This document shows, in pieces, positions 15,750-25,579 of a stretch of 64,000 bases of DNA (positions within the stretch are counted from its first letter, which is position 1; every line of letters starts with the position of its first letter). The stretch spans positions 1-64,000 of the forward strand of contig NZ_FCOU01000002.1 in assembly GCF_900046475.1 (NCBI RefSeq), read 5' to 3'. The position numbers were made by a program, and so were the translations under genes. The notes below the pieces were generated by a model. That model was not told where the DNA came from. It saw only the letters and a list, made by a program, of their open reading frames with translations, and made no database searches. Source of the DNA: Collinsella ihumii (GTDB lineage Bacteria; Actinomycetota; Coriobacteriia; Coriobacteriales; Coriobacteriaceae).

Positions 15750-15890
15750 AATAAATTATTATTGACTCTCAAGCCCTCATGCGGCAGTTCTTTGGGAACG
15801 CGCGGCAAACGCGGGCGAGCGGTCTGTAGGCTCCGGGGAAGCCCCGAATACAGCATCCCCTACCCGTGATAAAAACCCACCGATTCGATA
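15750..15890 (-). promoter_or_regulatory. Structured nhaA 5' leader, candidate ion-sensing riboswitch
   Basis: On the minus strand the leader reads GGGTAGGGGATGCTG, then CGGGGCTTCCCCGGAGCC, CTACAGACCGCTCGCCCGCG, then an A/T-rich spacer, then the terminator-like hairpin. GC-rich blocks upstream of nhaA with a following terminator are the layout of the known nhaA-I (Li+) and nhaA-II RNA classes. I cannot confirm a consensus match by eye, so the riboswitch label is inference. Confidence 0.4.
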
Positions 15891-16017
15891 GGCGATAACA
15901 TGGAACATCCACGGGTCGTGCGCAGGTTCTGCACAGGGCGCTTCACAGCAAGGCCCGGCGCTCGCGGGCCCATCGCCACGCCCCCCTCCGCTTTGTTGAC
16001 GGCGCGACCACAGCGTA
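15891..16017. other. Divergent intergenic region between nhaA and thi operon
   Basis: No gene is supported here. The region should hold the nhaA promoter. The first part (15890-15950) is less GC-rich than surrounding sequence. No TPP riboswitch consensus (CTGAGA with a nearby ACCTGA) was found. Confidence 0.4.
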
Positions 16018-16046
16018 TTGACGGGCCGGCTTCGGCGGGGTATCCT
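16018..16046 (+). promoter_or_regulatory. Promoter of the thiSFGHE operon
   Basis: TTGACG at 16018-16023 is separated by exactly 17 bases from TATCCT at 16041-16046. This is a good housekeeping-sigma promoter and predicts transcription starting near 16053, immediately before the attenuator-like hairpin. Confidence 0.65.
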
Positions 16047-16056
16047 TCACGTCAGA

Positions 16057-16121
16057 GTACGCAGCGCGTACGAAGGGGCGCACCACCTCGGGTGCGGTGT
16101 CCCTTCGTGCGCGCTTTTTTT
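16057..16121 (+). terminator. Attenuator-like leader terminator of the thi operon
   Basis: A strong hairpin (arms 16064-16084 and 16091-16114, with ACGAAGGG pairing CCCTTCGT) is followed by seven T at 16115-16121. A smaller stem GTACGC/GCGTAC at 16057-16071 overlaps the left arm and would exclude it. Promoter, competing stems and T-run before thiS suggest regulated readthrough, though it could be a plain terminator. Confidence 0.7.
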
Positions 16122-16213
16122 GTTGGCTCGACGCCCCGCTCTTGCAGCGGAGGCGCGGTGGCCGCGGGTGCGTGCTCTTGGCTGGCGACGATTCCGTAAC
16201 GAGAGGAGGTCCC

Positions 16214-16411
16214 ATGGCACGGGTGAACGGCAAGGAGGATCCGTCGGTCGACGGCCTTACGCTGGCGCAGCTGCTCGACCGGATGGACTTTGAGGGCACG
16301 CGCGTGGCGTGCGAGCTCAACGGCGACATCGTGCCGCGCGCGCAGTTTGCCGAACGCACGCTGCGCGCCGACGATGCGTTGGAGATCGTACGGTTTGTGG
16401 GAGGCGGCTGA
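16214..16411 (+). CDS. thiS: Sulfur carrier protein ThiS
   Basis: The 65-residue ubiquitin-like protein ends in RFVGGG; its C-terminal glycine is adenylated by ThiF and then thiocarboxylated to donate sulfur for thiazole synthesis. The ATG at 16214 follows GAGAGGAGGT. The segment LTLAQLLDRMDFEGTRVACE and the following LNGDIVPRAQF match ThiS (usual length 65-70). Its TGA overlaps the ATG of thiF by one base. Confidence 0.9.
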   Translation: MARVNGKEDPSVDGLTLAQLLDRMDFEGTRVACELNGDIVPRAQFAERTLRADDALEIVRFVGGG

Positions 16412-17080
16412 TGGACGAGGGCAGCGTGCGCGCCGGGGCGGCAGACCCCCTTGCGGCACGCATCGGAACGGCGGCGCGAGCCCGCAAACCGCCACAAGGT
16501 CGGCAGCGTGGGCTCCGGCCCCTCCGGCATCGCCGGCGCCGGCGGGCTGGGGTCGAACATCGCGGTCATGCTGGCGCGCAGCGGCATCGGCGCCCTGCGC
16601 ATCGTGGACTTCGACGCGGTCGATGCGAGCAACCTCAACCGCCAGCATTACTTCCGGCAGCACGTGGGCATGCCCAAGGTCGAGGCGCTAGCCGATCAAC
16701 TGCGCGCCATCGACCCGAAGATCGTCGTGGACGCCCGGTGCGAACGCGTGACGGCGGCCAACGCACGCGCGCTCTTTGCCGGCTGCCCCCTTGTATGCGA
16801 GGCGTTCGACGCCCCGGAGGCCAAGGCGCTCCTGGTCGAGGAGCTTCTCGCCCAGCCTGACGGCCCGGTGGTCATCGCCGGCAACGGCATGGCGGGCCTG
16901 GGGCCGGCGGCGGAAATCGTCACGCGCCGGATGGGCCGACGGCTTTACCTCTGCGGCGATGGAAGGTCGGACGTGGGCGCGGGCCAGGTGCTCTACGCGC
17001 CGCGCGTGGCGCTGTGCGCCGCCCAGCAGGCGCTTCTCGCCCTGCGCCTCATCATGGGAGAGGAAGCACCGGAGGGCTAG
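16411..17080 (+). CDS. thiF: ThiS adenylyltransferase ThiF (reading frame broken near the N-terminus)
   Basis: The enzyme activates the ThiS C-terminus with ATP. The body, from GIAGAGGLGSNIAVMLARSG through DFDAVDASNLNRQ and YFRQHVGMPKVEALAD, is a clear ThiF/MoeB Rossmann fold with the nucleotide loop and Asn-Leu-Asn-Arg-Gln motif. The expected start, ATG at 16411 (MDEGSVRAGAADPLAARIGT), overlaps thiS but is in another frame from the body. The frames join well near 16495-16505, implying a one-base indel. The alternative is a TTG start at 16451. No CxxC zinc pairs are seen, and the short form lacks the long C-terminal part of MoeB. Given nearby assembly errors, a sequencing error is as likely as a mutation. 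Confidence 0.8.
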
Positions 17081-17188
17081 GGCGCGTTCCCTCGTCCCTA
17101 TCGCACGTAACGCAACGACCCTCTGCGCCCCCGTCCCAGCGATGGAACAGGCGCGGCAAGGGTCCCAGAAAAGAGAGGAGCATCATCA

Positions 17189-17998
17189 ATGTCAGAGCAT
17201 ACGCAAACCGCCTGCCAGGCCCCGGAGGCGGATACCTGGCTGCTGGGCGGCAAGGAGTTCAGCTCGCGCTTCATCCTGGGTTCTGGCAAGTTCAGGCTGG
17301 ACCTGGTCCGCGCGGCCGTCGAGGACGCCGGCGCCGAGATCGTGACCTTGGCCGTGCGGCGCGCCAACACCGGCCAGGAAGGCAACATCCTGGACGCCAT
17401 CCCGGACGGCGTGACCCTGCTGCCCAACACGTCGGGCGCCCGCACCGCCGAGGAAGCCGTGCGCATCGCCCGCCTGGCGCGCGAGCTGGGTTGCGGCGAC
17501 CTCGTCAAGGTGGAGGTCATCCGCGACACCAAATACCTGCTGCCGGATAACGTCGAGACCGTCCGCGCCACCGAGCTCCTTGCCGACGAGGGCTTCACCG
17601 TGCTGCCCTACATGTACCCCGACCTCAACGTGGCGCGCGATCTGGTCTCCGCCGGCGCCGCCGCGGTCATGCCGCTAGGCGCGCCCATCGGGTCCAACAA
17701 GGGCCTGGTCACACGGGATTTCATCCGCATCCTCATCGAGGAGATCGATCTGCCGGTGATCGTGGACGCCGGGATCGGCCGGCCGTCGCAGGCGTGCGAA
17801 GCCATGGAGATGGGCGCCACGGCGGTCATGGCCAACACGGCCGTGGCCACCGCCGGAGACATCCGCCTTATGGCTCGCGCCTTCGGCCAAGCGGTGGATG
17901 CCGGTCGCGCGGCGTACCGGGCCGGCCTGGGCCGCGTGCTGGACACAGGCGAGGCGTCGTCCCCGCTGACCGGCTTTCTTGAGGAAGAGGGGCGGTAG
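17189..17998 (+). CDS. thiG: Thiazole synthase ThiG
   Basis: The 269-residue TIM-barrel enzyme joins deoxyxylulose phosphate, ThiS thiocarboxylate and dehydroglycine to the thiazole phosphate. Diagnostic parts are [10 protein letters not shown] near residue 27, [20 protein letters not shown] near 80, [10 protein letters not shown] near 107, [12 protein letters not shown] near 168 and [20 protein letters not shown] near 191. A strong AGAGGAG site precedes the ATG at 17189. The gap of 108 bases after thiF has no gene. The stop is two bases before thiH. Confidence 0.95.
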   Translation: MSEHTQTACQAPEADTWLLGGKEFSSRFILGSGKFRLDLVRAAVEDAGAEIVTLAVRRANTGQEGNILDAIPDGVTLLPNTSGARTAEEAVRIARLARELGCGDLVKVEVIRDTKYLLPDNVETVRATELLADEGFTVLPYMYPDLNVARDLVSAGAAAVMPLGAPIGSNKGLVTRDFIRILIEEIDLPVIVDAGIGRPSQACEAMEMGATAVMANTAVATAGDIRLMARAFGQAVDAGRAAYRAGLGRVLDTGEASSPLTGFLEEEGR

Positions 17999-18000
17999 CC

Positions 18001-19332
18001 ATGGCGGACAAGACCGAGCAGGGCGAGAAGGACGCATCGGGCACCGTTCCCGAAAACGCCGCCGCGGCCCTGGCCGCCGGCGACCTCACCACGGCCGACC
18101 TTCCGCGCGAAGCGGTGGGCACGCGCGCGTACCGCCTCGCACCGCTGTCCCAGGAGGCGCTCGACGCGGCCATTCACACGGATCGCGCCCTCGATCCGCT
18201 CACGTTCCTGCCGGACATGGACGTGCTGGGCGGCGGCATGTTCGACCGGGTGCTCGATGCCGCCGAGGCGTACGATCCGAGCGCCGTGACCGCCGCCGAC
18301 GTACGCCGCGTGCTGGCCGAGGACACGGTGGGGCCGGAGGACTTCGGCGTGCTTCTCGCCCCCGCAGCAGAACCGTATCTGGAGCAGATGGCCGTACGCG
18401 CCCAGCGCGAGCGCGCGCGGTGGTTTGGCGCCAACGTGCAGTTCTTCACGCCCCTCTACATCGCCAACTACTGCGAGAACCGCTGCGTGTACTGCGGTTT
18501 CAACTGCGCAAGCGACATCCGCCGCGCGCAGCTGAACGAGGCCGAGATCATAGCGGAGCTCGACGCCATCGCGGCCACGGGCCAGGAGGAGATCCTGCTG
18601 CTCACCGGCGAGGACCCGCAGCGCAGCAGCGTGGACTATATCGCACGCGCCTGCGAGCTCGCGGCGGAGCGCTTCCGCACGGTGGGCGTGGAGGTCTACC
18701 CCGCCAACGTGGCGGACTACGCGCGCCTGCGCGCCGCCGGCGTCGACTACGTCACCGTGTTCCAAGAGACCTACGATCCCGTGCGCTACGGCAAGCTCCA
18801 CCTGCGCGGCCGCAAGCGCATCATGCCGTACCGCTTCGAGGCGCAGGAGCGCGCGCTGCGCGGCGGCATGCGCGGCGTGGCGTTTGCGCCGCTGCTGGGC
18901 CTAGCCGACTTCCGCCGCGATGCCCTGGCCTGCGGCCTGCACGCATGGGAGATCCAGCGCGCCTACCCCGCGGCCGAGATCAGCTTCTCGTGCCCGCGCA
19001 TGCGCCCGGCCAAAGGCGGTGTCGTTCCGCATACGCCGCACGTGAGCGAGCGCCAGCTCATGCAGGTCATCTGCGCGTACCGCATCTTCATGCCGTTTTC
19101 GGGACTCACGGTGTCCTCGCGCGAAAGCGCGCGGTTCCGTGACCACGCGGCCGTCATCACGGCCACCAAGGTATCGGCAGGCGTGTCGACAGGCGTGGGC
19201 GAGCACACCCACCAGACCGACGAGGGCGACGATCAGTTTGAGATAGCGGACACCCGCGACCTCCCCACCATGTGCGCCGCCATGCGACGGATGGGTCTGG
19301 AGCCGGTGATGAACGACCACGTGCTGGTGTAG
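18001..19332 (+). CDS. thiH: 2-iminoacetate synthase ThiH (radical SAM)
   Basis: The 443-residue enzyme cleaves tyrosine to give dehydroglycine for ThiG. ANYCENRCVYCGFNC near residue 157 holds the CxxxCxxC cluster site. LLLTGEDPQRSSVDYI, VGVEVYPANVADY and the C-terminal THQTDEGDDQFEIADTR are typical ThiH segments. The first 60 residues are a charged extension, a little longer than usual. This anaerobic route (ThiH, not ThiO) fits a strict anaerobe. Confidence 0.95.
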   Translation: MADKTEQGEKDASGTVPENAAAALAAGDLTTADLPREAVGTRAYRLAPLSQEALDAAIHTDRALDPLTFLPDMDVLGGGMFDRVLDAAEAYDPSAVTAADVRRVLAEDTVGPEDFGVLLAPAAEPYLEQMAVRAQRERARWFGANVQFFTPLYIANYCENRCVYCGFNCASDIRRAQLNEAEIIAELDAIAATGQEEILLLTGEDPQRSSVDYIARACELAAERFRTVGVEVYPANVADYARLRAAGVDYVTVFQETYDPVRYGKLHLRGRKRIMPYRFEAQERALRGGMRGVAFAPLLGLADFRRDALACGLHAWEIQRAYPAAEISFSCPRMRPAKGGVVPHTPHVSERQLMQVICAYRIFMPFSGLTVSSRESARFRDHAAVITATKVSAGVSTGVGEHTHQTDEGDDQFEIADTRDLPTMCAAMRRMGLEPVMNDHVLV

Positions 19333-19389
19333 CCGCCGCGCCCGCCCGCAGGCGATGCGCCGATCAACGAAAACGCAGAGAGGAGCGCC

Positions 19390-20109
19390 ATGGTTGACGA
19401 GCATATCGTATCCGGTCGATCAATGGAGGTGAGGGCCGTCGGTGCCGCGGGGACGACCGGGGCGGCCAGTCCTGCCGCCATGCAGACGTCCGCCCCGGCT
19501 GCCGCCGACGCTGGGACGGCACCCGCTGGCGCACCGAGCCTTGCCGTGCTCTTCTCATCCGGACAATTCGCTCGCGTGGCGATAACGGATCGGCTCAACT
19601 GCATACGCCCGCTTCCCGATCAGGTGGAGCGGCTGGCCGGCAAGGTCGACGCACTGGTCCTGCGCGAGAAGGACCTGGCGCCAGACGCCTACGAGCGCTT
19701 GGCGCGCGACGTGCGCGCAGCCTGCGAGCGCGCGCACGTCGCCTTCATCGCCCACTCCTTTGTCGAGCCCGCCCGGCGCGCGGGCGCTCGGAGCCTGCAC
19801 CTGCCGCCGCCCGTGCTGGCGCGCACGGGCCGCCCGGCGGGCTTTGAGCTAGTGGGCACCAACGTTCACGAGCTGGACGAGATCGTCGGCGCGGAGGCCC
19901 TGGGCGCAGACTACCTCATTGCCAGCCCTGTCTTCGCCCCGTCGTGCAAGCCGCTGCCCGGGCGCGGCCTGGATTTCCTCAACGCGGTTATCGCCCGGGC
20001 CCATGTTCCGGTGCTCGCCCTGGGCGGCGTCACCGACACCACCGAGCAACAGGTCCGCCAGGCCAAGGCCGCAGGAGCCTGCCGCATGTCGGGCTACATG
20101 CGCCTCTGA
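19390..20109 (+). CDS. thiE: Thiamine phosphate synthase family protein (ThiE/TenI)
   Basis: The 239-residue TIM-barrel protein has a 50-residue Ala/Gly/Pro-rich lead-in, then ITDRLNCIRPLPDQVERLAG, LVLREKDLAPDAYERLARDV, FIAHSF, VGTNVHELDEIVGAEALGAD, LIASPVFAPSCKPLPGRGLD and VLALGGVTDTTEQQVRQA. This matches ThiE/TenI. The enzyme couples thiazole phosphate with HMP-PP; TenI homologues instead isomerise the thiazole. The truncated HMP region (LREKDL present) leaves TenI possible. It is the last gene of thiSFGHE; thiC and thiD are not in the window. Confidence 0.82.
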   Translation: MVDEHIVSGRSMEVRAVGAAGTTGAASPAAMQTSAPAAADAGTAPAGAPSLAVLFSSGQFARVAITDRLNCIRPLPDQVERLAGKVDALVLREKDLAPDAYERLARDVRAACERAHVAFIAHSFVEPARRAGARSLHLPPPVLARTGRPAGFELVGTNVHELDEIVGAEALGADYLIASPVFAPSCKPLPGRGLDFLNAVIARAHVPVLALGGVTDTTEQQVRQAKAAGACRMSGYMRL

Positions 20110-20439
20110 CGAGGCTTATGCAAGAGGCCGCTCCTGCATGCGGAGCTATCGCCGCGGCATACGCGATCGGCACGCATCGTTATTCTCAATGTAAACAGGG
20201 TATGACCCGCCGATTGCCGTTCAAAGAGGGCGAAGCGACCCTTGGAAAGAGGACGGCAGGCGCGGGCGCTTCATCGGGGATCTCGAATTGATTCCGGCCC
20301 CGGGAATAAGGCTGGATTCGCCGCCGGCGGTCGCAGGGGCGCCCAGCTTGTCTTCCGGCACCGTTGCGCACAGCCGGAAGACAATGCCCGGCACCGCATC
20401 ACGCGGCACCGGGCATTGAAGAGACAGCTTGCGATCAGG
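20110..20439. other. Convergent intergenic region with two hairpins
   Basis: No gene is supported. Two tandem hairpins lie at 20350-20382 (GTCTTCCGGC/GCCGGAAGAC) and 20382-20418 (AATGCCCGGYRCCGC with its complement). Read on the minus strand they follow ppaC and probably act in its termination; no T-run is obvious. Confidence 0.6.
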
Positions 20440-21366
20440 CTACTCGGCGGCGGCGAGGATCGGCGCGGCCACCTGTTTCTTGCGGGAGAGCACGCCGGGC
20501 ATCCACACGCCCTCGGGCACATCGTCGATGCCGAGACCCTTCTGGGCGACATCGGTCTTGCCCTCGAAGAGCACCTGGGAGCCCTCCTCCATGATGTCGG
20601 TCAGGCACAGCACGATGCCGTCGGCGCCCTTGGAGGCCTGGTAGGCGCGCATGGCCTCGCGGATCTCGGGGATCATGCCGAGCGCGCGGGTCTTGTCGAC
20701 GGTCTCGTACTGGCCGATGAGCAGCTTGTCGGCGCCGACCTCGAACTGCTTGATGTCGTTGCCGACCATCTGCTCGGCCGTGAAGGAGCCGGACGGACGG
20801 GTGAGGAAGACCTCCATGCCGAACTTGACCGGGTCGACGCCGAGCTGCTCGCCGAGGCGGGCGGCGACGGCGCGGTCGACATCGGTCGTGGTGGGGCTCT
20901 TGAGCATGAGGGTATCGGTCATCATGGCCGAGAGCAGCAGCTTGGCCTGCGCGTCCGTCGGCTGCTGGCCGAAGACCTCGAACAGCCTCGCCACGATGCA
21001 GCAGCTGGAGCCCCAGGGCAGGGAGATGATATGCAGCGGGGCCGCGGTGGTGAAGCCGCCGAAGCGATGGTGGTCGACGACGCCGACGATCTGGGCGCCC
21101 TCGAGCCCGGCGACGGACTGGCCAGCCTCGTTGTGGTCGGTGAGCACGACCTGCTGGCCCTCCTCGACCGACTCGAGCAGCTCGGGCTCGGCGATACCGT
21201 TGTCGGCGAGCAGCTTGGCGGACTCGGCGGGCAGCGGGCCCAGGCGACGGGCCTCGTAGGTGTCGCCGTTGTAGTTGACCTGGTTCAGCAGCTGGGTGAG
21301 GACAACGGCGCTCATGATGGCGTCGTTGTCGGGATTCTGGTGTCCGAAGACGAGAACCTTGCTCAT
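20440..21366 (-). CDS. ppaC: Manganese-dependent inorganic pyrophosphatase
   Basis: The 308-residue family II pyrophosphatase hydrolyses PPi to two phosphates. The DHH-type metal site is visible: VFGHQNPDNDAIMSA at the N-terminus (His9, Asp13, Asp15), LTDHNEAGQS near residue 76 and VGVVDHHRFGG near 96. The C-terminal substrate part ends with PGVLSRKKQVAAPILAAAE, containing the SRKKQ motif. No CBS domains are inserted, so adenine nucleotide control is unlikely. The gene is monocistronic. Confidence 0.96.
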   Translation of the reverse strand: MSKVLVFGHQNPDNDAIMSAVVLTQLLNQVNYNGDTYEARRLGPLPAESAKLLADNGIAEPELLESVEEGQQVVLTDHNEAGQSVAGLEGAQIVGVVDHHRFGGFTTAAPLHIISLPWGSSCCIVARLFEVFGQQPTDAQAKLLLSAMMTDTLMLKSPTTTDVDRAVAARLGEQLGVDPVKFGMEVFLTRPSGSFTAEQMVGNDIKQFEVGADKLLIGQYETVDKTRALGMIPEIREAMRAYQASKGADGIVLCLTDIMEEGSQVLFEGKTDVAQKGLGIDDVPEGVWMPGVLSRKKQVAAPILAAAE

Positions 21367-21544
21367 GGATACCCTCCAAAACGGTTCACGGATATATCAA
21401 ACGGTGTAATCGTAGCACGCAAGCGGTGCCGCACGGAGCATGCCGCGCACATCGCCGCACGTTTTTCGCGCGCATGCGCGGCGCGCGGGCCGCGCACGGG
21501 GAGCGTTGCGGGAACTCGATACCAACCGCGCGGTCCAAACCCCA

Positions 21545-21865
21545 AGCGTCGATGCGTAGCGTACGGCGACGGTGGGGAAACCTCACCGCAAAACCGCAGA
21601 TAAGAGGGGGTCACTATATTTAGAACATGAATTTGGTATCAATTCAAGAAATACGAAGGGAAAACGGCCATATCCGACAAGCCTGTGACCTGCGGTTCCT
21701 TTGCTTGGCCGACCACGGAGGCCCTGGGAGGGGCCTCCGACCAGCACCTACGCGGCCCTTATTGCCCGAAATATGATACCAAATTCAAAACGAAGCGGCC
21801 GCCCACCCTGGTAAAACCTTTTACCGAGGTGCGGTTTCGCACGCGAGCGGATGCAGCGGCCTCCC
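21545..21865 (-). repeat. About 320-bp dispersed repeat, copy 1
   Basis: The stretch is a full-length homologue, in inverse orientation, of 56388-56705. Both copies share, in order on the element strand, GCGTGCGAAACCGCACCT, AAAAGGTTTTA, TTGAATTTGGTATCA, a GC-rich GGGCCTCC hairpin, CGCAGGTCACAGG, TGATACCAAATTCAT and a CCCCCTCT block. The GAATTTGGTATCA arms form an internal inverted repeat about 140 bp apart. No coding frame is conserved. It lies between the 3' end of the AraC gene and the start of ppaC. Confidence 0.85.
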
Positions 21866-21880
21866 TCGCCTCTTCCGTCC

Positions 21881-22735
21881 TCACGCGTGGGTGTTGGCGC
21901 GGCGCCATTCGCGCGGGCAGAGGCCGAACGTGCCCTTGAACGCCCGGGAGAAGTGCAGCTGGTTGGGATACCCCACCGCGCGGCCGACCTCGCCCACCGA
22001 CAGCGCGGTGAGCTTGAGCAGCTGGGCGGCCTTCGTCATGCGGAAGTCGATCAGGTACTGCTGGGGCGACTTGTCCGTGGCGCTCTTGAAGATCTTGCCG
22101 AAGTAGCTGCGGTTGAGCCCGGTCTGGCGCGCGATGTCCTCCACGGTGATCCCGTTTTGGTAGTTCTGCTCGATATAGGACATTGCCTCGCGCACATAGA
22201 GGTCCTGCAGGCGGTTGGTCGTCGCGGCGCGCTGGTTCACGATGGAGCGCAAGAAGCTGTCGAGGAACAGGTAGGTGTGCCCGATCAGCTGGAACGCCGA
22301 GGCGTCCTGATGGTCGACCAGAAAACGCATCTCCTGCTCCATGGAGCTGCGCAGCTCCGCCTTGTCGGATCGGTAGATCGGGCTGGACTCGGACAGGCCG
22401 GCAAGCGAGAGCGATTCCTTGACGCGGATACCGTCGAACTCCACCCAGATGTACTCCCACGGGTCGTCCATGTCGGCGTAATAGGTGTTGGTCTGCCCGG
22501 GAAAGATGAGGAACCCTTCGCCCCGCCCCAGGTAATAGGTCGTCTGCCGACCCGACTCATCGGAGGCCACGAGTGTCCCGCACCCGGAGATGATGTAGTG
22601 GAACAGGTAGTGGCTGCGCCGAAACGGCCCAAAGGCATGTCCTGGTGTGCACACCTCGCGACCGTACTGATATGGCATCAGATCTATGTATTTACCTCGG
22701 GAAAACGTCGATGAGACAATCTCGTGGATTGGCAT
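21881..22735 (-). CDS. AraC-family transcriptional regulator of alpha-galactoside genes
   Basis: The 284-residue protein starts MPIHEIVSSTFSRGKYIDLM at 22735 after GAGAGGGG. The N-terminal cupin sensor spans about residues 20-165 (FHYIISGCGTLVASDE, YYLGRGEGFLIFPGQ). The C-terminal pair of HTH motifs spans about 185-280 (VEDIARQTGLNRSYFGKIFK and VGEVGRAVGYPNQLHFSRAF). It resembles regulators of raffinose/melibiose systems and is divergent from the sugar ABC and alpha-galactosidase operon, so it most likely activates that operon on sensing an alpha-galactoside. An upstream ATG at 22813 would overlap the promoter. Confidence 0.88.
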   Translation of the reverse strand: MPIHEIVSSTFSRGKYIDLMPYQYGREVCTPGHAFGPFRRSHYLFHYIISGCGTLVASDESGRQTTYYLGRGEGFLIFPGQTNTYYADMDDPWEYIWVEFDGIRVKESLSLAGLSESSPIYRSDKAELRSSMEQEMRFLVDHQDASAFQLIGHTYLFLDSFLRSIVNQRAATTNRLQDLYVREAMSYIEQNYQNGITVEDIARQTGLNRSYFGKIFKSATDKSPQQYLIDFRMTKAAQLLKLTALSVGEVGRAVGYPNQLHFSRAFKGTFGLCPREWRRANTHA

Positions 22736-23150
22736 CTGTACCCCTCTCATAGCGTATGACATATATCTTGGTGCCGTGCAAAGCCTGCAAAATGTTATAG
22801 GGACGAATATCATTCTATGCGACTTTTTATACCAGTTTGGGAATATCTCTATGCACTTTTGCTATTTTCTATAGTTTTCCCAGGTAGATGCCTATTTTTT
22901 GAGCATGATGAAAATTACTTTACGAATGCCCAAAGCCGTTTCCGGTTCATTTTGCCCCGTTTGCCGAACGAGAACTATTTATCCTTCCCAAATAAACATA
23001 GTTTTACCTGCGTTTTAGCGCATTCTGTCAGCTTATATAGCCTAATAGCTTCTTAAGAACGAATTAAGGCAACTTAATATGAAACCTGCAGTAAGAATTG
23101 CCTGCTTGTGGAATCAGACACAGGAAGGCATACAGGAAGGGGTTTAAGCT
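22736..23150. promoter_or_regulatory. AT-rich divergent promoter region of the sugar ABC operon
   Basis: These 415 bp are strikingly AT-rich for the region and hold no gene. They separate the AraC regulator from the ABC operon. A TATATA-like -10 is present near 23035-23041 (CTTATATAGCC). Shine-Dalgarno for the first operon gene is AGGAAGG / AAGGGG at 23125-23142. AraC sites are expected here but no clear direct repeat was picked out. Confidence 0.5.
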
Positions 23151-24266
<1,116 letters not shown>

Positions 24267-24286
24267 GCGCGGAAGGAGGCTTACGC

Positions 24287-25570
24287 ATGCTGAACAAACC
24301 CATTTCCCGCCGTGCGCTCCTTGGGGGGGCGGCAGCTGGAGCAGCAGGCCTGCTGTTCAGCGGCTGCACCACCGAGCGCGCAGACGGCAAGATCGAGGTT
24401 GAGATCGTCAGCTACAAGCAGGAAGCCGTGAGCATCTTCGAACAGCTCATGGAAGACTTCAACGCTTCGCACGACGACATCTACCTGAACATCCAGAGCC
24501 CGGCGGACGCCGTGACCGTCATGAAGACGCGCTTCGTGCGCGAGAACTACCCCGATGTCATCGGCATCGGCGGCGACGGCGACTACGCCAACTTCACCGA
24601 CTCCAACATCTTGGCCGACGTGTCGGACTGCCCCACCATCGAGGACGTGCAGGACGCCTACATCGACATCTTGGACAGCGTCACCTACGTGCCCATGGAG
24701 GGCATCTACGGCGTGCCGTTCGTGGCGAACGCCGCGGGCATGCTCTACAACAAGGACATGTTCGCCGAGCACGGCTGGACCATCCCCGAGACCTGGGACG
24801 AGCTGATCGCGCTGTTCAAACAGATCCAGTCCGAGGAACCGGATGTCTATCCCATCTACCTGGGCTACCTGGACACCTGGACCATCCTGTCGCCTTGGAA
24901 CTCCATCACGGCCAACATGGTCCCCTCTGACCTCAACTACCAGGTCAACCTCGGCAACGCGAAGTTCGCCGACTACTACCGCGAGCCTGCCGAGCGCATG
25001 CTCGAGCTGCTCGACTACGCCGAGCCCGGCCCGTTCGCCTACGCCTACAACGACGCCTGCACCGCCTTCGCGCGCGGCCAGAGCGCCATGTACCCCTGCG
25101 GCAGCTTCGCCGTGCCGCAGATCCTGTCGGTGAACCCCGACATGAACATCGGAATGTTCCCCATGCCGTCGGCAGAAAACGCCGATGACCGCGTGGTGGT
25201 CTCGGGCGTCGACCTGCAGTGGTGCGTTGCCGAGACCTGCGAGCACAAAGATGCCGTCTACGAGGTCATCAACTTCCTGTCACAGGCCGAAAACGTCCAG
25301 ACCTACATCGACGACCAGCGTGCCATCCCCTGCCTGGAGGGCACCTTCGAGCTCGATCCTCTCTTTGACGACGTGGCTCCCTGGATCGAGGAGGGTCGTG
25401 TGCTCGACTACCTCGACCACTCCTATCCCTCCGCCATGGGCTGCGACGCTCAGCTCCAGACGATGCTGCTCAACAAGGACGTCGACGCGTTCCTCACGAA
25501 GTGGGACAACGACTGGCAGCGCTACAACCGCAGCGTCATTCGCAAGGTCCAAGCCGCGGCTCAGGAGTAA
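24287..25570 (+). CDS. Sugar-binding lipoprotein of ABC transporter (MsmE type)
   Basis: The 427-residue extracellular solute-binding protein has the signal SRRALLGGAAAGAAGLLFSG followed by Cys26, a lipobox. The paired arginines before a hydrophobic run suggest export through Tat as well as lipid anchoring. The body has family 1 sugar-binding features (VEIVSYKQEAVSIFEQLMED, YGVPFVANAAGMLYNKDMF, WDELIALFKQI, QSAMYPCGSFAV). Context with alpha-galactosidase predicts raffinose, stachyose or melibiose as ligand. Confidence 0.9.
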   Translation: MLNKPISRRALLGGAAAGAAGLLFSGCTTERADGKIEVEIVSYKQEAVSIFEQLMEDFNASHDDIYLNIQSPADAVTVMKTRFVRENYPDVIGIGGDGDYANFTDSNILADVSDCPTIEDVQDAYIDILDSVTYVPMEGIYGVPFVANAAGMLYNKDMFAEHGWTIPETWDELIALFKQIQSEEPDVYPIYLGYLDTWTILSPWNSITANMVPSDLNYQVNLGNAKFADYYREPAERMLELLDYAEPGPFAYAYNDACTAFARGQSAMYPCGSFAVPQILSVNPDMNIGMFPMPSAENADDRVVVSGVDLQWCVAETCEHKDAVYEVINFLSQAENVQTYIDDQRAIPCLEGTFELDPLFDDVAPWIEEGRVLDYLDHSYPSAMGCDAQLQTMLLNKDVDAFLTKWDNDWQRYNRSVIRKVQAAAQE

Positions 25571-25579
25571 GGAGGAAGC

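Noticed and set aside
16018-16213. TPP riboswitch before thiS
   Set aside because: The conserved CTGAGA and ACCTGA parts of the TPP aptamer are absent; only a terminator-type hairpin is seen.
17608-18801. 397-residue minus-strand frame
   Set aside because: Antisense to thiG and thiH, no recognisable motif.
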